Source: Nocardioides jiangsuensis
GTDB taxonomy: Bacteria; Actinomycetota; Actinomycetes; Propionibacteriales; Nocardioidaceae
Reading direction: 5' to 3'
Assembly: GCF_019679455.1 (NCBI RefSeq)
Contig: NZ_JAIEZQ010000001.1
Span: forward strand, 1,116,001 to 1,180,000
DNA: 64,000 nucleotides
The notes beneath the pieces are model-generated. The model was given only the letters and a program-made list of their open reading frames with translations, searched no databases and was not told where the DNA came from. This document shows positions 16,426-25,215 of the stretch, piece by piece (within the stretch, counting starts at the first letter, position 1; the number at the start of each line of letters is the position of its first letter). Both the position numbers and the translations under genes were made by a program.

Positions 16426-17846
16426 GCCGCGCCGAGGCGCGCGCCCTGGTTGCCGCCGAGATCACGAACCAGGAACCGACGCGCAACAGCCGGGACGCGA
16501 CCCGTGTGTACGAGGTCTGGTGTGCGGCCAACGACCAAACAGTGTTCCCCGATGCTGCTATTGCCGAGCAGCAGCTTCTGCGCTTCCTGCATAGCAACCG
16601 CCTCGAGCACGGCTGGTCGTGGGGCACATGCAACAACTACGCACTCGGGATCGCTCAGAGCTACGAGCGAGACGGCCGTCCCGACCCGAGGGGATCACGC
16701 ATGAAGGCATGGCTGCTGGCAGTCAAGCGACAACAGGCCGGAGGGCCGGCTACGCCGCGCACCGACGCCCTCGGCGGGACTCAGATCCTCAGCGCGGTGG
16801 CTACGCGGTCCAGTGGGCTCGAAGGGCACAGGGTGGCCCGGCTGCGTGGCGTCATCTCGGTTGCCGAGGCGCTCGGCGTCGACCCAACGGCATACGGCAC
16901 GGCGCTCCAGCGGTTGCCGCGGTCCGCCTTTTCGGTGCGGGAGGAGGACATCGTGGTCACCGATGCGACCGGCCGCAAACACTTGCTGGACCGTACTGCG
17001 CAGCCGGAGTTCTTCGCCGCGCTGACGGCCGCGCTGGACCACGCGGGCGACGTCGACCTTCCACTGTTCGACGCCAGTGACGCATCAGACAGGCCGTTGA
17101 CGGTCAGGGACACCCGATCTCTGCGCGCAGCCTGGGACCGGGCCACCCCCCGCGGAAGCGCACGAGTCCAAGTGCGGGTCGCCTCGTGGCGCGAGGCCTT
17201 CCCGGCCAGCGCGCCGACCGACCGGGTGTGGTGGCTCAGGTGCGTCGACGAGGAGTACGAACGGCGCGTCCAGGATGTCGCCTATCTGCTCGTCGGGATC
17301 CAGACCGCTCTGCGTCACCAGACGATGAAGCAGATGTCGCTCGGACACATCGCGACCACGACCACCGGATACGTCCACGAGATCGCTCCGAAGGAGCACA
17401 AGGGAGGACTTCAGTCTGTCGCGCAGGGAGGCCGCCGGCGACGCCTGACGAAGTTCGTCGATCACCTCGAGCGCAGCCCGCTCACCTGCCCGGCCCACTG
17501 CCCGGCATGTGCCCTCGGCACGCACCTCGCGCTCCGCCGTCAGCGCGGCGCCACCGACACCGACCCGGTGTGGGTGACCCAGCACGGCCGACCTTTGGCC
17601 CTGGGACCCGCGAACCGCAGGCTGCAGCAGCTCATCGACGCGCCGACCGACCTGTGCGACGGTTGGACCCAGAACATCGGGACCCGGTCTCTGCGGGTCA
17701 CCGCCGCGACCCTCGCACGCCAGATGGGGATGACCCCCACCCAGATCGCCGAGACCGTCACCGACCATGCGAACGTGGCCACAGCCGAGCTCTACATCCG
17801 GCGGGTCGACCCGTTCAGCTTCCAGCTAGCACTTCCGCTGACGTAG
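16422..17846 (+). CDS. Tyrosine recombinase 2 of the trio
   Basis: 474 aa. The ATG at 16422 overlaps the stop of recombinase 1 (ATGA). The C-terminal part carries VGIQTALRHQTMKQMSLGHI (Arg), TRSLRVTAATLARQMG (an HxxR position where His is replaced by Thr-Arg-Ser), VTDHANVATAELYIRR (His and nucleophile Tyr). A CPAHCPACALG cysteine cluster precedes the last motif, as in some large actinobacterial recombinases. The coupling to recombinase 1 suggests the two work together, as in Tn554-like or recombinase-trio elements, but the third gene is in the opposite orientation here. Confidence 0.8.
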   Translation: MSRAEARALVAAEITNQEPTRNSRDATRVYEVWCAANDQTVFPDAAIAEQQLLRFLHSNRLEHGWSWGTCNNYALGIAQSYERDGRPDPRGSRMKAWLLAVKRQQAGGPATPRTDALGGTQILSAVATRSSGLEGHRVARLRGVISVAEALGVDPTAYGTALQRLPRSAFSVREEDIVVTDATGRKHLLDRTAQPEFFAALTAALDHAGDVDLPLFDASDASDRPLTVRDTRSLRAAWDRATPRGSARVQVRVASWREAFPASAPTDRVWWLRCVDEEYERRVQDVAYLLVGIQTALRHQTMKQMSLGHIATTTTGYVHEIAPKEHKGGLQSVAQGGRRRRLTKFVDHLERSPLTCPAHCPACALGTHLALRRQRGATDTDPVWVTQHGRPLALGPANRRLQQLIDAPTDLCDGWTQNIGTRSLRVTAATLARQMGMTPTQIAETVTDHANVATAELYIRRVDPFSFQLALPLT

Positions 17847-17854
17847 TTCCCCTC

Positions 17855-19621
17855 TCAGGCAGCCTGCCTACCGATCTGGCCGAGGAGACGGCGTGACGCG
17901 TTCTGCTTGGCCTCGCGCGTGAGGCGGACGTACTCCATCACGATCTGGGGGCTCTTGTGCTTGGTGACGCCCATGATCTCCGGGATGCTCATTCCGGCCA
18001 TCGCGGCCTCGGTGACGAACCCTGCCCTCAGGCTGTGGGCGCCGAACGGGTTTCGCTCGTGCTGCTTCGGCTTGGCCGTGATGCCAGCAGCGATGGTGAG
18101 CCGCTGGACGATCTCGTTGATCCCCTCACCGGGTAGCCGGGTCAGGCGGTCACGACCGTTGAGCCGGAGGGTTCCCCCGCCGCTGAGGCTGACGAAGACC
18201 GGCTCGTTGGGCAAGGGGGTCCGACCCAGCGCGGCGGTCAGTTGGGTGTGCCACTGGCGCAGCGCGGTGGCCGGGCACGGGGTGCCCGATCCGGTCTCCG
18301 AAGGCGGCGCCCACACGGAAGTGCCGACGCCCTCCTGGTCGGTCTTGGACTTGCGCAGGATGACCTCGACCCCGTCCTCGCCGTGGTCGACGAGGTCGGA
18401 CCAGTTGAGCGCGGACAGGTTGCTGCGGCGCAGCGCGCCCCAGAAACCGGTCAGCAGCAGAGCGCGGTCGCGAGCGCTCTGGAGCGGTGTAGCCAGGGCA
18501 CCGTCCACGATGACCCGCGCCAACTCCCGATCGCTCAGCCCGGGGGCCGCGGCCCAGCCCCCGGCCGGAGCGGCGGCCTTGTGCACGGCCAGGTGCAGCG
18601 CCTGCCGGGTCAAGGGCGTGCCGCTCGCGTGGGCGAACACCCGGTCGAGGCGGGCGGAGATCGTGCGAAGGCTCCGCAAGGCGCCGACCAGGCACAGGGC
18701 CGGGTTCGTCGGATGGGCCGCCACGACGATCTCCCGGGTCCGGCCGTGGCGGTGTACGGGCGCGAGTTCCAGGGCGACAGCGTCCGCAGTCAGGGTGACG
18801 TCAGCCCATGACAAGGCTTCGAGCTGGCCAGCTGTGGCTTCGGTGCGCGCCCGGAGCAGGAGGGCGCCGCGCACGCGCTGCGCAGCCAGCGTGCGGCCGG
18901 TGGTCGCTTCGAGGCAGCGCAGCAGCAGGTCGTGGGTCAGGGCGCGCTTCTGGTGCTGCTTGGCGGAGAGGAAGGTGCGCCGCAGGCCGCGCATCAGCTC
19001 TCGGACACCCTCGTTGTCGCCGGGCTTGGGCATTCCGAGGAACTCGGCGGCCTTGTTTAGGGACGCCAGCCGGAGCTCCACGGTGCCGACCATGACCGCG
19101 TTGACGGCGTTGCCGTCCTCGTCTCGACGCACCTCGTCGCTCATCTCTTCCCAGGAGAAGGCGTAGTCGATGAGGTGGTTGGCCACGTTCAGTGGGTCGA
19201 ACGGCAACGCCGGCACGCCCTCGCGCCGGCACCAGTTCCGCCATGCCGTGACGCCGTACCCGTAGCTGTGCAGGGTCGAGTCCGCGAAGGCGCTGGCCCG
19301 TAGCTTGTCGAGCATCCTCGCCCGCTCCAGGCGACGCGTGTCGCTGGGGGCCAGCCCGGACACCTCGGCGTGCTTGGCCGGCACCAGCCGGCCGTTCTCC
19401 AGGTAGGCGTCGAGGACCGCGTCGATGAGATCCCCGGGGAGCGCCTGCTGGTCGTCTTCGATCAGTTCTGCCTCGACGACGGCGATGGCATCGCCCACCT
19501 CGGTCAGGTCGCGGTCGTGCCGATCGTCATCGGCCGCCATCAGGGCGACCAGCGCTCCGGGTCGCAGTCCGGTCTTGCCGCCGCGGATGCCGCGGCTCGG
19601 CTGGGTTTGCGTGTGGGACAT
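17855..19621 (-). CDS. Tyrosine recombinase 3, divergent from the cassette array
   Basis: 588 aa. ATG at 19621 with GGAGG six bases upstream. A core-binding domain (DSTLHSYGYGVTAWRNWCRR) near residues 115-135 is followed by a full catalytic domain: FWGALRRSNLSALNWSDL (Arg), SKTDQEGVGTS (Lys hairpin), AHSLRAGFVTEAAMAG (HxxR), TKHKSPQIVMEYVRL (His, Tyr). Residues about 225-300 look like a second, catalytically empty copy of the first half of that domain. Its 5' end faces the array, with a 478-bp gene-free gap before the first repeat, the same arrangement as intI in an integron. It is the best candidate for acting on the array repeats; this is inference. Confidence 0.88.
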   Translation of the reverse strand: MSHTQTQPSRGIRGGKTGLRPGALVALMAADDDRHDRDLTEVGDAIAVVEAELIEDDQQALPGDLIDAVLDAYLENGRLVPAKHAEVSGLAPSDTRRLERARMLDKLRASAFADSTLHSYGYGVTAWRNWCRREGVPALPFDPLNVANHLIDYAFSWEEMSDEVRRDEDGNAVNAVMVGTVELRLASLNKAAEFLGMPKPGDNEGVRELMRGLRRTFLSAKQHQKRALTHDLLLRCLEATTGRTLAAQRVRGALLLRARTEATAGQLEALSWADVTLTADAVALELAPVHRHGRTREIVVAAHPTNPALCLVGALRSLRTISARLDRVFAHASGTPLTRQALHLAVHKAAAPAGGWAAAPGLSDRELARVIVDGALATPLQSARDRALLLTGFWGALRRSNLSALNWSDLVDHGEDGVEVILRKSKTDQEGVGTSVWAPPSETGSGTPCPATALRQWHTQLTAALGRTPLPNEPVFVSLSGGGTLRLNGRDRLTRLPGEGINEIVQRLTIAAGITAKPKQHERNPFGAHSLRAGFVTEAAMAGMSIPEIMGVTKHKSPQIVMEYVRLTREAKQNASRRLLGQIGRQAA

Positions 19622-19714
19622 GAGGGACCTCCAGTGTCCGGAGCCCCGGACCGTCGGTCCGTCGAGGGCTCGCGTCGCAGGGTGCGGGGGAGGCCGCGGC
19701 CGGCAATGGGTCGG

Positions 19715-19872
19715 TGACTGTCAAGCAGTGCTCGGCAAAAGACCCGTTAGCAAGGCCACGGCTTGACACTGAAGGTCCGATGCCCGGCCGCCGAGGCAAC
19801 CAGGTGCGCTGGCAGCCCGTCGATCGACGGGTCCGCAGGCTCGGCCGGCGGATCAGGTTGACTGTCAAGCAG
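19715..19872. promoter_or_regulatory. Three copies of TGTCAAGC between recombinase 3 and the array
   Basis: TGTCAAGCAGTG at 19719-19730 and its inverted near-copy CCACGGCTTGACA at 19756-19768 face each other across 25 bp. A third copy, TGACTGTCAAGCAG (19859-19872), directly repeats 19715-19728. Such a set could be recombinase binding sites (an attI-like site) or repressor operators for the recombinase gene. Otherwise 19622-20099 holds no gene I can support. Confidence 0.5.
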
Positions 19873-20099
19873 CAGCGCACCAGCGTGCCTCTGTCACCCC
19901 CACCGTGGCGGGACATGACTGCAGAGCCGTTGAGCGCTCGCCCGCCAGACAACCGACCGTGCAACGAGGTCACTTACCCTCGGAGGCCTGCTGGGCCTTC
20001 GCGGCTGCGACCGTTGCGCTGCGTGCTGCCTTCAGGAGCTTGTCGAGTGGTGCGAGGGTCCTCTGTTTGGCGAGAGTGGACTGCTCCCTGACCCGGATC

Positions 20100-20116
20100 G
20101 CGGCGGAGTAACGCAC
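20100..20116 (+). repeat. Array repeat R1
   Basis: GCGGCGGAGTAACGCAC. It is the first copy after the recombinase genes and marks the left end of the array. An IS481-type element is inserted 15 bp to the right. Confidence 0.7.
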
Positions 20117-20126
20117 TTCCCAGCGG

Positions 20127-21136
20127 CTAGGTGTGATGTCCAGCCAGGTTGTCCAACCTGGTGATGGGTGAGCGTTTCCCGATGGCCGAGTGGGGCCGGT
20201 GGTAGTTGTACAGGTGAATCCATGCTGGCAGGGCGGCGAGTCGGGCGGTTTCGGAGCGTAGAACTTTTGAACGCCCAGCCCTCGACCAGGGTGCGGTGGA
20301 ACCGCTCGATCTTCCCGTTGGTCTGGGGTCGGCAGGGCCGGGTTCGCTTAGCGGTGATGCCGACTCGGCGCAGGTGTCGCGCCACAGGAACGACCGGTAG
20401 GCGCCGCCGTTGTCGCTCAGCACCCGCTGCACTGTCACGCCACGTTCGGCGAACCAGGCGACCGCGTTGCGCAGGACGGCCGCGGAGGTTTCCTTGGTCT
20501 CGTCGTCGTGCGCCTCGACGTAGGCCACCCGGGAGTGGTCGTCGATGACGGTGTGCAGGTAGCAGGTCCCCAACAGCGGTTGGTGATACTTGCTGCGGGC
20601 GGCGCGGGTGCGGGCGGCCACCGTCGCGGCGCGGTTCTTGTCGCCTTGCTGGCGGCCGACGTAGCGTCAGCCGCCGCCGTCGGGAACCCTGCCCAGCTTC
20701 TTGACATCGACGTGGATCAGGTCGCCGGGACCTTCGTGTTCGTAGCGGCGGATCGGCTCACCGGTGGCTCGGTCTACATGCGTGAGCCGGTTGAGCCGGC
20801 ACCGGACCAGGACCGCGTGCACGGTCGAGGCCCGCATCCCGAGCCGGTCGGCGATCTGAACCGGCCCCAGCCGGTGCTTCCACCGCAGGTGCACGATCTT
20901 GCGGACCATCGCGGCGGTGTCTTGTTTGGCTGATGGTGGGGCGCCGAGGACCGGTCGAGCATCCCCGCCGGTCCTTCGTCGCGGTAGCGGGCCGCCCACT
21001 TCGCTGCGGTCTTCCAGGACACGTCGTACCGTTCGGCCGCTCGGGCAGGTGGCCAGCCGGCCTCGACGATCAGACGCGCCAACCGCAGCCGGGCACACGG
21101 CGTGAGAGCAGCGTTGGAGTGGGTAGCGTGGGACAC
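20127..21136 (-). pseudogene. IS481-family transposase, several frame breaks
   Basis: The minus-strand reading starts at GTG 21136 (SHATHSNAALTPCARLRLA) with an HTH region (AAERYDVSWKTAAKWAARY). It changes frame near 20930, continues through TGEPIRRYEHEGPGDLIHVD (first catalytic Asp), and meets a stop at 20667 where GGG-W-RYVG would be expected, probably TGG to TGA. It resumes with HTVIDDHSRVAYVEAHDDET and SDNGGAYRSF, then shifts again around QTNGKIERFHRTLVEGWAF (last catalytic Glu) before ending YNYHRPHSAIGKRSPITRL. These are the DDE features of IS481 transposases, but it cannot be made as one protein. Confidence 0.85.
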
Positions 21137-21257
21137 GAAAACCTCCTGGTGGGAGCGGTTCCTTAGACAGCTCCCCTCCACATCGGGAGGTCTTCACTCA
21201 TCTACGACATCAGATCGTGTCGTCAAAGCTTCTCGACCAACGTGGCTGGACATCACA
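20132..21257. mobile_element. IS481-family insertion sequence, decayed
   Basis: Terminal inverted repeats TGTGATGTCCAGCCAGGTTG (20132-20151) and CAACGTGGCTGGACATCACA (21238-21257) match at 19 of 20 positions. The flanking GCTAG at 20126-20130 and 21258-21262 looks like a target-site duplication, one base off the left end. Length 1126 bp fits IS481. The transposase inside is broken. It interrupts the first cassette interval. Confidence 0.85.
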
Positions 21258-21368
21258 GCTAGATGTAGTCCCACATGTCGAGCCAGTCGGGCTGCTCTGG
21301 CTACATTGCGTGCGGAGCGTCGTCGCTGGTCGCATCCTGATCTTGGTGTCGATGGCCGACGCAGGGGG

Positions 21369-21803
21369 TTACATCTTCCAGGTGCGGTCAGGCTGCTTGA
21401 GCTCATTGACGACGAACTCGACGTTCCCGAGGTCCTTGAACGGGCTCGACTTGGCGAGCTCCGTGATCGAGTCGAGCAAACTCGCAGCCGTCGCGGCATC
21501 ATTGCTGCGCATCGCGACGTCCAGGTTGTCGAACAGGCGCCGGAAGTTCTCGCGGCGTTCGTCGTGGGTCAGCTCCAGCCCGCGGAGAAGTACGTCGCGC
21601 TGCGAGACGATGCGTTCCCGCTCGGTTGCTTCCCAAGCACGGATCTCTTCGCGCCGCGTCGACTCTTCCTGGATGACCTTGACCCACTGATCTGCGGCGT
21701 CGACCATCTGGGAGAGCACCTGGCCCAGGTTGCCAGCCTGCACGGCCTTGCTGGCGGCAGAGGCCTTCTTTCCCAGTGACGTGATGTCCGGAACTTCACT
21801 CAT
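21369..21803 (-). CDS. Coiled-coil protein, second gene of a two-gene membrane module
   Basis: 144 aa, almost entirely helical and highly charged (STRREEIRAWEATERERIVS), with repeated heptads suggesting a coiled coil. There is no membrane segment and no cysteines. Its start overlaps the stop of the upstream gene (21800-22750) by four bases, so the two are translated together. I do not recognise the family. A cytoplasmic partner or regulator of the membrane protein is the simplest reading. Confidence 0.75.
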   Translation of the reverse strand: MSEVPDITSLGKKASAASKAVQAGNLGQVLSQMVDAADQWVKVIQEESTRREEIRAWEATERERIVSQRDVLLRGLELTHDERRENFRRLFDNLDVAMRSNDAATAASLLDSITELAKSSPFKDLGNVEFVVNELKQPDRTWKM

Positions 21804-22750
21804 GAGTACTTCTCCACGATCTTGATCGACACCTCAGTGAGTTGACCGGTGTCAGTATCGAGAACGGGCGTCTCGATCACCTCACCGATCGCGGTCACGA
21901 GTTGCAGCGCTCGAACGAAGTCCGCGCCGTGAACGTCTGGATCGAAGTCGAGCGATTCAAGCTCGTCGATCGCGTGCTCCGTCCGGATGACCAGCCCGGA
22001 GAGAACAGCCTGCAGTTCACTGATACGCGTGTCGACGCTCTCCAACAGTGCTTTCGCAGTCTCCATGTTCTCAATCGAAACCGCGATCTTCGCTGCGTAC
22101 TCCCGCGCCTTGGTCTTCCGCTTGGCACCGACGATGCCGACAGTGATACCCGTGATGAACGCTGCAGGAGCGATCATGATCAGGTTCAGAACGATCGCAC
22201 CCGCAGCCATGCCACCGCCCCCTGCCGCAAGCGATCCTCCCCCGAGCCAAGCAAGGGTCGCGTTTGTGGCAGCCGCCCCGGTGAGACCACTGATGGCAGT
22301 ACCCGTGCCCGCCGCTGCAAAGGTTGTCACACCCCAGAGTGCGGCGCCCTGTGCGCTGGCCGCCGCACCCAGAGCCCCGAACCCGCCGATGAGCCCTGTT
22401 CGCGCTTGTTCGACGTCGAACTTCAACTTCGGCAGCGAGGGCACCGCAACTTTGACCCCCGCGACGACCTTGCGGTCGAGTCGCTCGACAAGGTGCTCGT
22501 TCTTCTCAAGCCACGCGGCGAACCGACCGATCGTTTCGGCTTGAGCGCGCAGTTGGTCCCTGCCGTAGTCCTCCGCGATCTTGTGCGTACGGCCCTGGCA
22601 GACCTCAACAGCGGCAATGGCCAGCTCATGGTCTCGTTGCGCCGACTTCACCGTCCGATTGGCCCGGACCAGATCGGTGACGCCCTTCCCGGCCGCGCCG
22701 ACCCCTGCAACTATCACGGCGGCGAGCGGAAGTACGAGTGGTGCGACCAA
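21800..22750 (-). CDS. Glycine-rich membrane protein, candidate pore-forming effector
   Basis: 316 aa. The TTG at 22750 is the best start (GGAG seven bases upstream). A hydrophobic N-terminus (LVLPLAAVIVAGVGAAGKG) is followed by a helical region (EDYGRDQLRAQAETIGRFAAW). A long Gly/Ala segment at about residues 125-205 contains GTGTAISGLTGAAATNATLA, WLGGGSLAAGGGGMAAG and a transmembrane stretch NLIMIAPAAFITGITVGIVG. A helical C-terminus ends the protein. The ATNATLAWLGGGSLAAGG pattern occurs in many uncharacterised bacterial proteins. A membrane-inserting glycine-zipper hairpin is plausible. With the coupled coiled-coil gene this could be a toxin/defence pair; function is not established. Confidence 0.75.
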   Translation of the reverse strand: MVAPLVLPLAAVIVAGVGAAGKGVTDLVRANRTVKSAQRDHELAIAAVEVCQGRTHKIAEDYGRDQLRAQAETIGRFAAWLEKNEHLVERLDRKVVAGVKVAVPSLPKLKFDVEQARTGLIGGFGALGAAASAQGAALWGVTTFAAAGTGTAISGLTGAAATNATLAWLGGGSLAAGGGGMAAGAIVLNLIMIAPAAFITGITVGIVGAKRKTKAREYAAKIAVSIENMETAKALLESVDTRISELQAVLSGLVIRTEHAIDELESLDFDPDVHGADFVRALQLVTAIGEVIETPVLDTDTGQLTEVSIKIVEKYS

Positions 22751-23027
22751 CGCTGTCTCCGATCGAGGGTCTACGGCGCCTCAAAGATACAGGCGGGGTC
22801 CGTTTCGCATGGGTGGAACGGCTCAGGTCACACCCGGCTCCAATGAGCCGAGCGGGTCGAACCACTGACGCAGTCGAGCCGCGTCGCGGGGGATGTGAAC
22901 GGTCAACGAATCCTCGATGCCGGCTGCGGTTCAGCGCACTCGACATCGAGGTCATGGAGGCCCCTCCCCGAAGGGAAACATGAGGCTCCGACATCTGGCT
23001 CGCGGTTGACGCGGGTGTGCCCGTGAG

Positions 23028-23044
23028 GCGGCGGTAAGACGTAC
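23028..23044 (+). repeat. Array repeat R2
   Basis: GCGGCGGTAAGACGTAC. Preceded by ACGCGGG-TGT-GCCCGTG, so the repeat is the right arm of a hairpin whose left arm begins near 22989. Confidence 0.85.
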
Positions 23045-23096
23045 ATCATTCGGCGTGGTTCAGCTTCGCGGATCGCAGCATGCGGATGCCTTGAGT

Positions 23097-23675
23097 TCAG
23101 TCCCCGAGGAGCTTGTCGTCCGCCTGGGGAACCGTGCGTCTCGGGTTCGCATCGACCTCGGTAACGTCGTGAGCCTGGTTGATGTGGAAGTTCAGCCCCG
23201 CAGCATCGCTGAACCAGAGTTGGGTGCCCACGACAGCCTCGACTCCTGGTGTCCACCGACCCATCGGCGCCTCAATCCGGGGGGCCGACACGCTTAGTTC
23301 AACGCCCGGCAGCATTCGGCCGATGTATTTGGTTTGGATCAGGTCGTCCATCGGATTGCAAACTTCGGGCGACAGCATGAAGTCGAGAAATACATGGTTG
23401 ATCACACGGTCGCTGCCATTGAGCACCACGGCGCTGTAGACGGCCTTCCGCGTGGTGCCATCCGTCGAAACCGGCCCATGGGAAATGTCCCCGACATGGA
23501 CGTGGGTCGCCTGACGTCGTCGCTCCGCACTCTCGCGGCGGATCTCGCTCATTTGCAGCTCGCGACGATCCTCGCCCTCGCGCTTTAGCAGGTACAAGGC
23601 TCCGCCAGCGGCCGCTATGGACCCGCTCGCCCCGAACCACTCCGCCAACGTTCCGGGATCCATGCTGGACATCAT
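23097..23675 (-). CDS. Membrane-anchored protein of unknown function
   Basis: 192 aa. A short hydrophobic segment near residues 13-30 (FGASGSIAAAGGALYLLKR) is followed by a charged helix and a C-terminal domain rich in beta strands (THVHVGDISHGPVSTDG, AVVLNGSDRVINHVFLDFML). The shape is a single-pass anchor with a cytoplasmic or external beta domain. It is the first gene after R2 and points toward the repeat. No family recognised. Confidence 0.65.
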   Translation of the reverse strand: MMSSMDPGTLAEWFGASGSIAAAGGALYLLKREGEDRRELQMSEIRRESAERRRQATHVHVGDISHGPVSTDGTTRKAVYSAVVLNGSDRVINHVFLDFMLSPEVCNPMDDLIQTKYIGRMLPGVELSVSAPRIEAPMGRWTPGVEAVVGTQLWFSDAAGLNFHINQAHDVTEVDANPRRTVPQADDKLLGD

Positions 23676-23803
23676 GCCGAAGGAGGAAGGTTTTCACTAA
23701 TAGGACGCATATGGGGTGGCTGCAGTCCCTAGTTCGTGAACCGGTCCAGCGCACTCGTGCATGGCCTGCCAATGGTGAGATGACGATTCGGCATGGAGTA
23801 TTG

Positions 23804-24354
23804 ATGATCGCGCTGTCCCGTGCATCCACACTGGAACTCGGTCCAGCTCGTACCGAAGCAATCTGGCTCTACGCCTTCTACGGCGACGACCACGCGTGGT
23901 CGGAGCTGGAACTGAGTCCCGCCTTCGACGGCCAGCCTCTGTATGTTGGCGAGGCGGAGAGGAGTCTCAACGGACGTGACGTGGGTACTCACAATGCCGC
24001 TGGCAAGACAGGCTCGTCGACTGTCCGACGCAGTCTCGCGGCTTTGCTCGTGAACGAGCTCGCTCTTGTTGCCGTGCCGCGCACCTGGCCAAGCCTGGTG
24101 GCAGCGCCAACTTCGGACTGAACGCGGCAAGCGAGGCGCGCCTGAGCAGCTGGATGGAGCAGCGGCTTTCATTGGCGACTTGGAGCAAGCCTGAGGACGC
24201 CTTCCTTGACGAAATCGAGACCGCGGTCGTGCGCCGACTACGACCCCCGCTGAATCTCGACAGGTCGGGGAGCCCAGAAAGCGACTCCGGGAAGCCAGGA
24301 AGCACATGGCAGACACCGCGAGAGCTTCGCAACCTCGTGTTGGTCCGAGCGTGA
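23804..24354 (+). pseudogene. GIY-YIG-like protein, frameshifted near 24085
   Basis: The ATG at 23804 has GGAG eight bases upstream. The first part reads FDGQPLYVGEAERSLNGRDV and TGSSTVRRSLAALLVNELAL, a pattern of a GIY-YIG-like family known in Actinobacteria. At about 24083-24086 one base appears to be missing (CGCACCTGG). From there the correct frame is AKPGGSANFGLNAASEARLS, SWMEQRLSLATWSKP and RRLRPPLNLDRSG, which completes the family pattern. It is one indel away from intact, so recent decay or a sequencing error are both possible. Confidence 0.65.
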
Positions 24355-24486
24355 CCGCGGGGCCCGGCCCCGCGATGTGACCGAATAGCGAAGTCGCGAC
24401 AGAAGGACACACCTTCTCCGTCCCCGTAGATGTGCCGATACGCGGCCCGAGGGCCTTCCGCGAGCACTCCTCCCGGGGCTCGCTAT

Positions 24487-25215
24487 CTAGGGCTGAGATA
24501 GCAGCCCGTCAAACAGGGCTCGCTCGAACATGTCCGCTGTGATGTCGTGTTCGCTGGCGGCCGCCCATGACTCCAGCAGGGCGCAGTAAGACACGTAGGT
24601 GTCCGTGTACCAGTTGTAGCTGAACGAACGACCCCGGTACGTCGGCGCCATGCTCCAGCCCAGTGACCAGAGACTGCGCGCCACCCGCGCGTCGAGAATC
24701 AGGCAACGAGGAGTGGAGTCCTCGCTTGCGAAGTAAAGGAACTTGCTGAAGAAGGCAGGACCGAAGTGGGGTATTTTGGCACCCCCGCGCCGGATGAGTG
24801 TCCCGTAGGCGGTTCTGGGGTCGGAGCCGCGCGCTGCGTCGAAGGCAAGCTTGAGCAATGAGATGTGCTGCTTGCATGAGTCGATCCGGCGGTCATTATT
24901 GCGCCGCGACGTGCCGCTTCCCCAAGCCAGGACGTGCCACAGAACGGCGAGCAGCGAGTCGTCGTCGCTCACGTGGTCGGCCATTTGAAAGAGATCACTA
25001 CGCGTGAGCACAGGCTCACCGTCTGCACTGCTCGGCAGGTGGATGGTGACGCCACGTTTGATCCACCACTCAGGCTTCAGTTGCGCGCGGCCGAATCCAT
25101 GGCGGTCGATGTATTCGGTGCGATCGGTCGTGCTCAGTCTCGCCAGCAACGAGTCCGGTGGAGTTAGATCGGCAGGGGTGGTCCGGGTGAATGCTGGCGC
25201 ACGGCGGCTGCTCAT
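24487..25215 (-). CDS. OGG-fold (8-oxoguanine DNA glycosylase-like) protein
   Basis: 242 aa. ATG at 25215 with GGAGGGAGG just upstream; an in-frame extension to 25290 lacks such a site. The central region IRRGGAKIPHFGPAFFSKFL then FASEDSTPRCLILDARVARS matches proteins annotated as OGG-fold: a helix-hairpin-helix-like helix followed by an aspartate in ILDARVA that would correspond to the catalytic Asp of HhH-GPD glycosylases. The N-terminal half (EWWIKRGVTIHLPSS, AWGSGTSRRNNDRRID) is family-specific. The family often appears in islands and its substrate is unknown. Repair or a defence role on modified DNA or nucleotides is possible. Confidence 0.75.
   Translation of the reverse strand: MSSRRAPAFTRTTPADLTPPDSLLARLSTTDRTEYIDRHGFGRAQLKPEWWIKRGVTIHLPSSADGEPVLTRSDLFQMADHVSDDDSLLAVLWHVLAWGSGTSRRNNDRRIDSCKQHISLLKLAFDAARGSDPRTAYGTLIRRGGAKIPHFGPAFFSKFLYFASEDSTPRCLILDARVARSLWSLGWSMAPTYRGRSFSYNWYTDTYVSYCALLESWAAASEHDITADMFERALFDGLLSQP

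Noticed and set aside
24380-24410. Possible repeat at GCGATGTGACCGAATAGCG
   Set aside because: Only a few bases agree with the consensus and spacing inside the motif is wrong.
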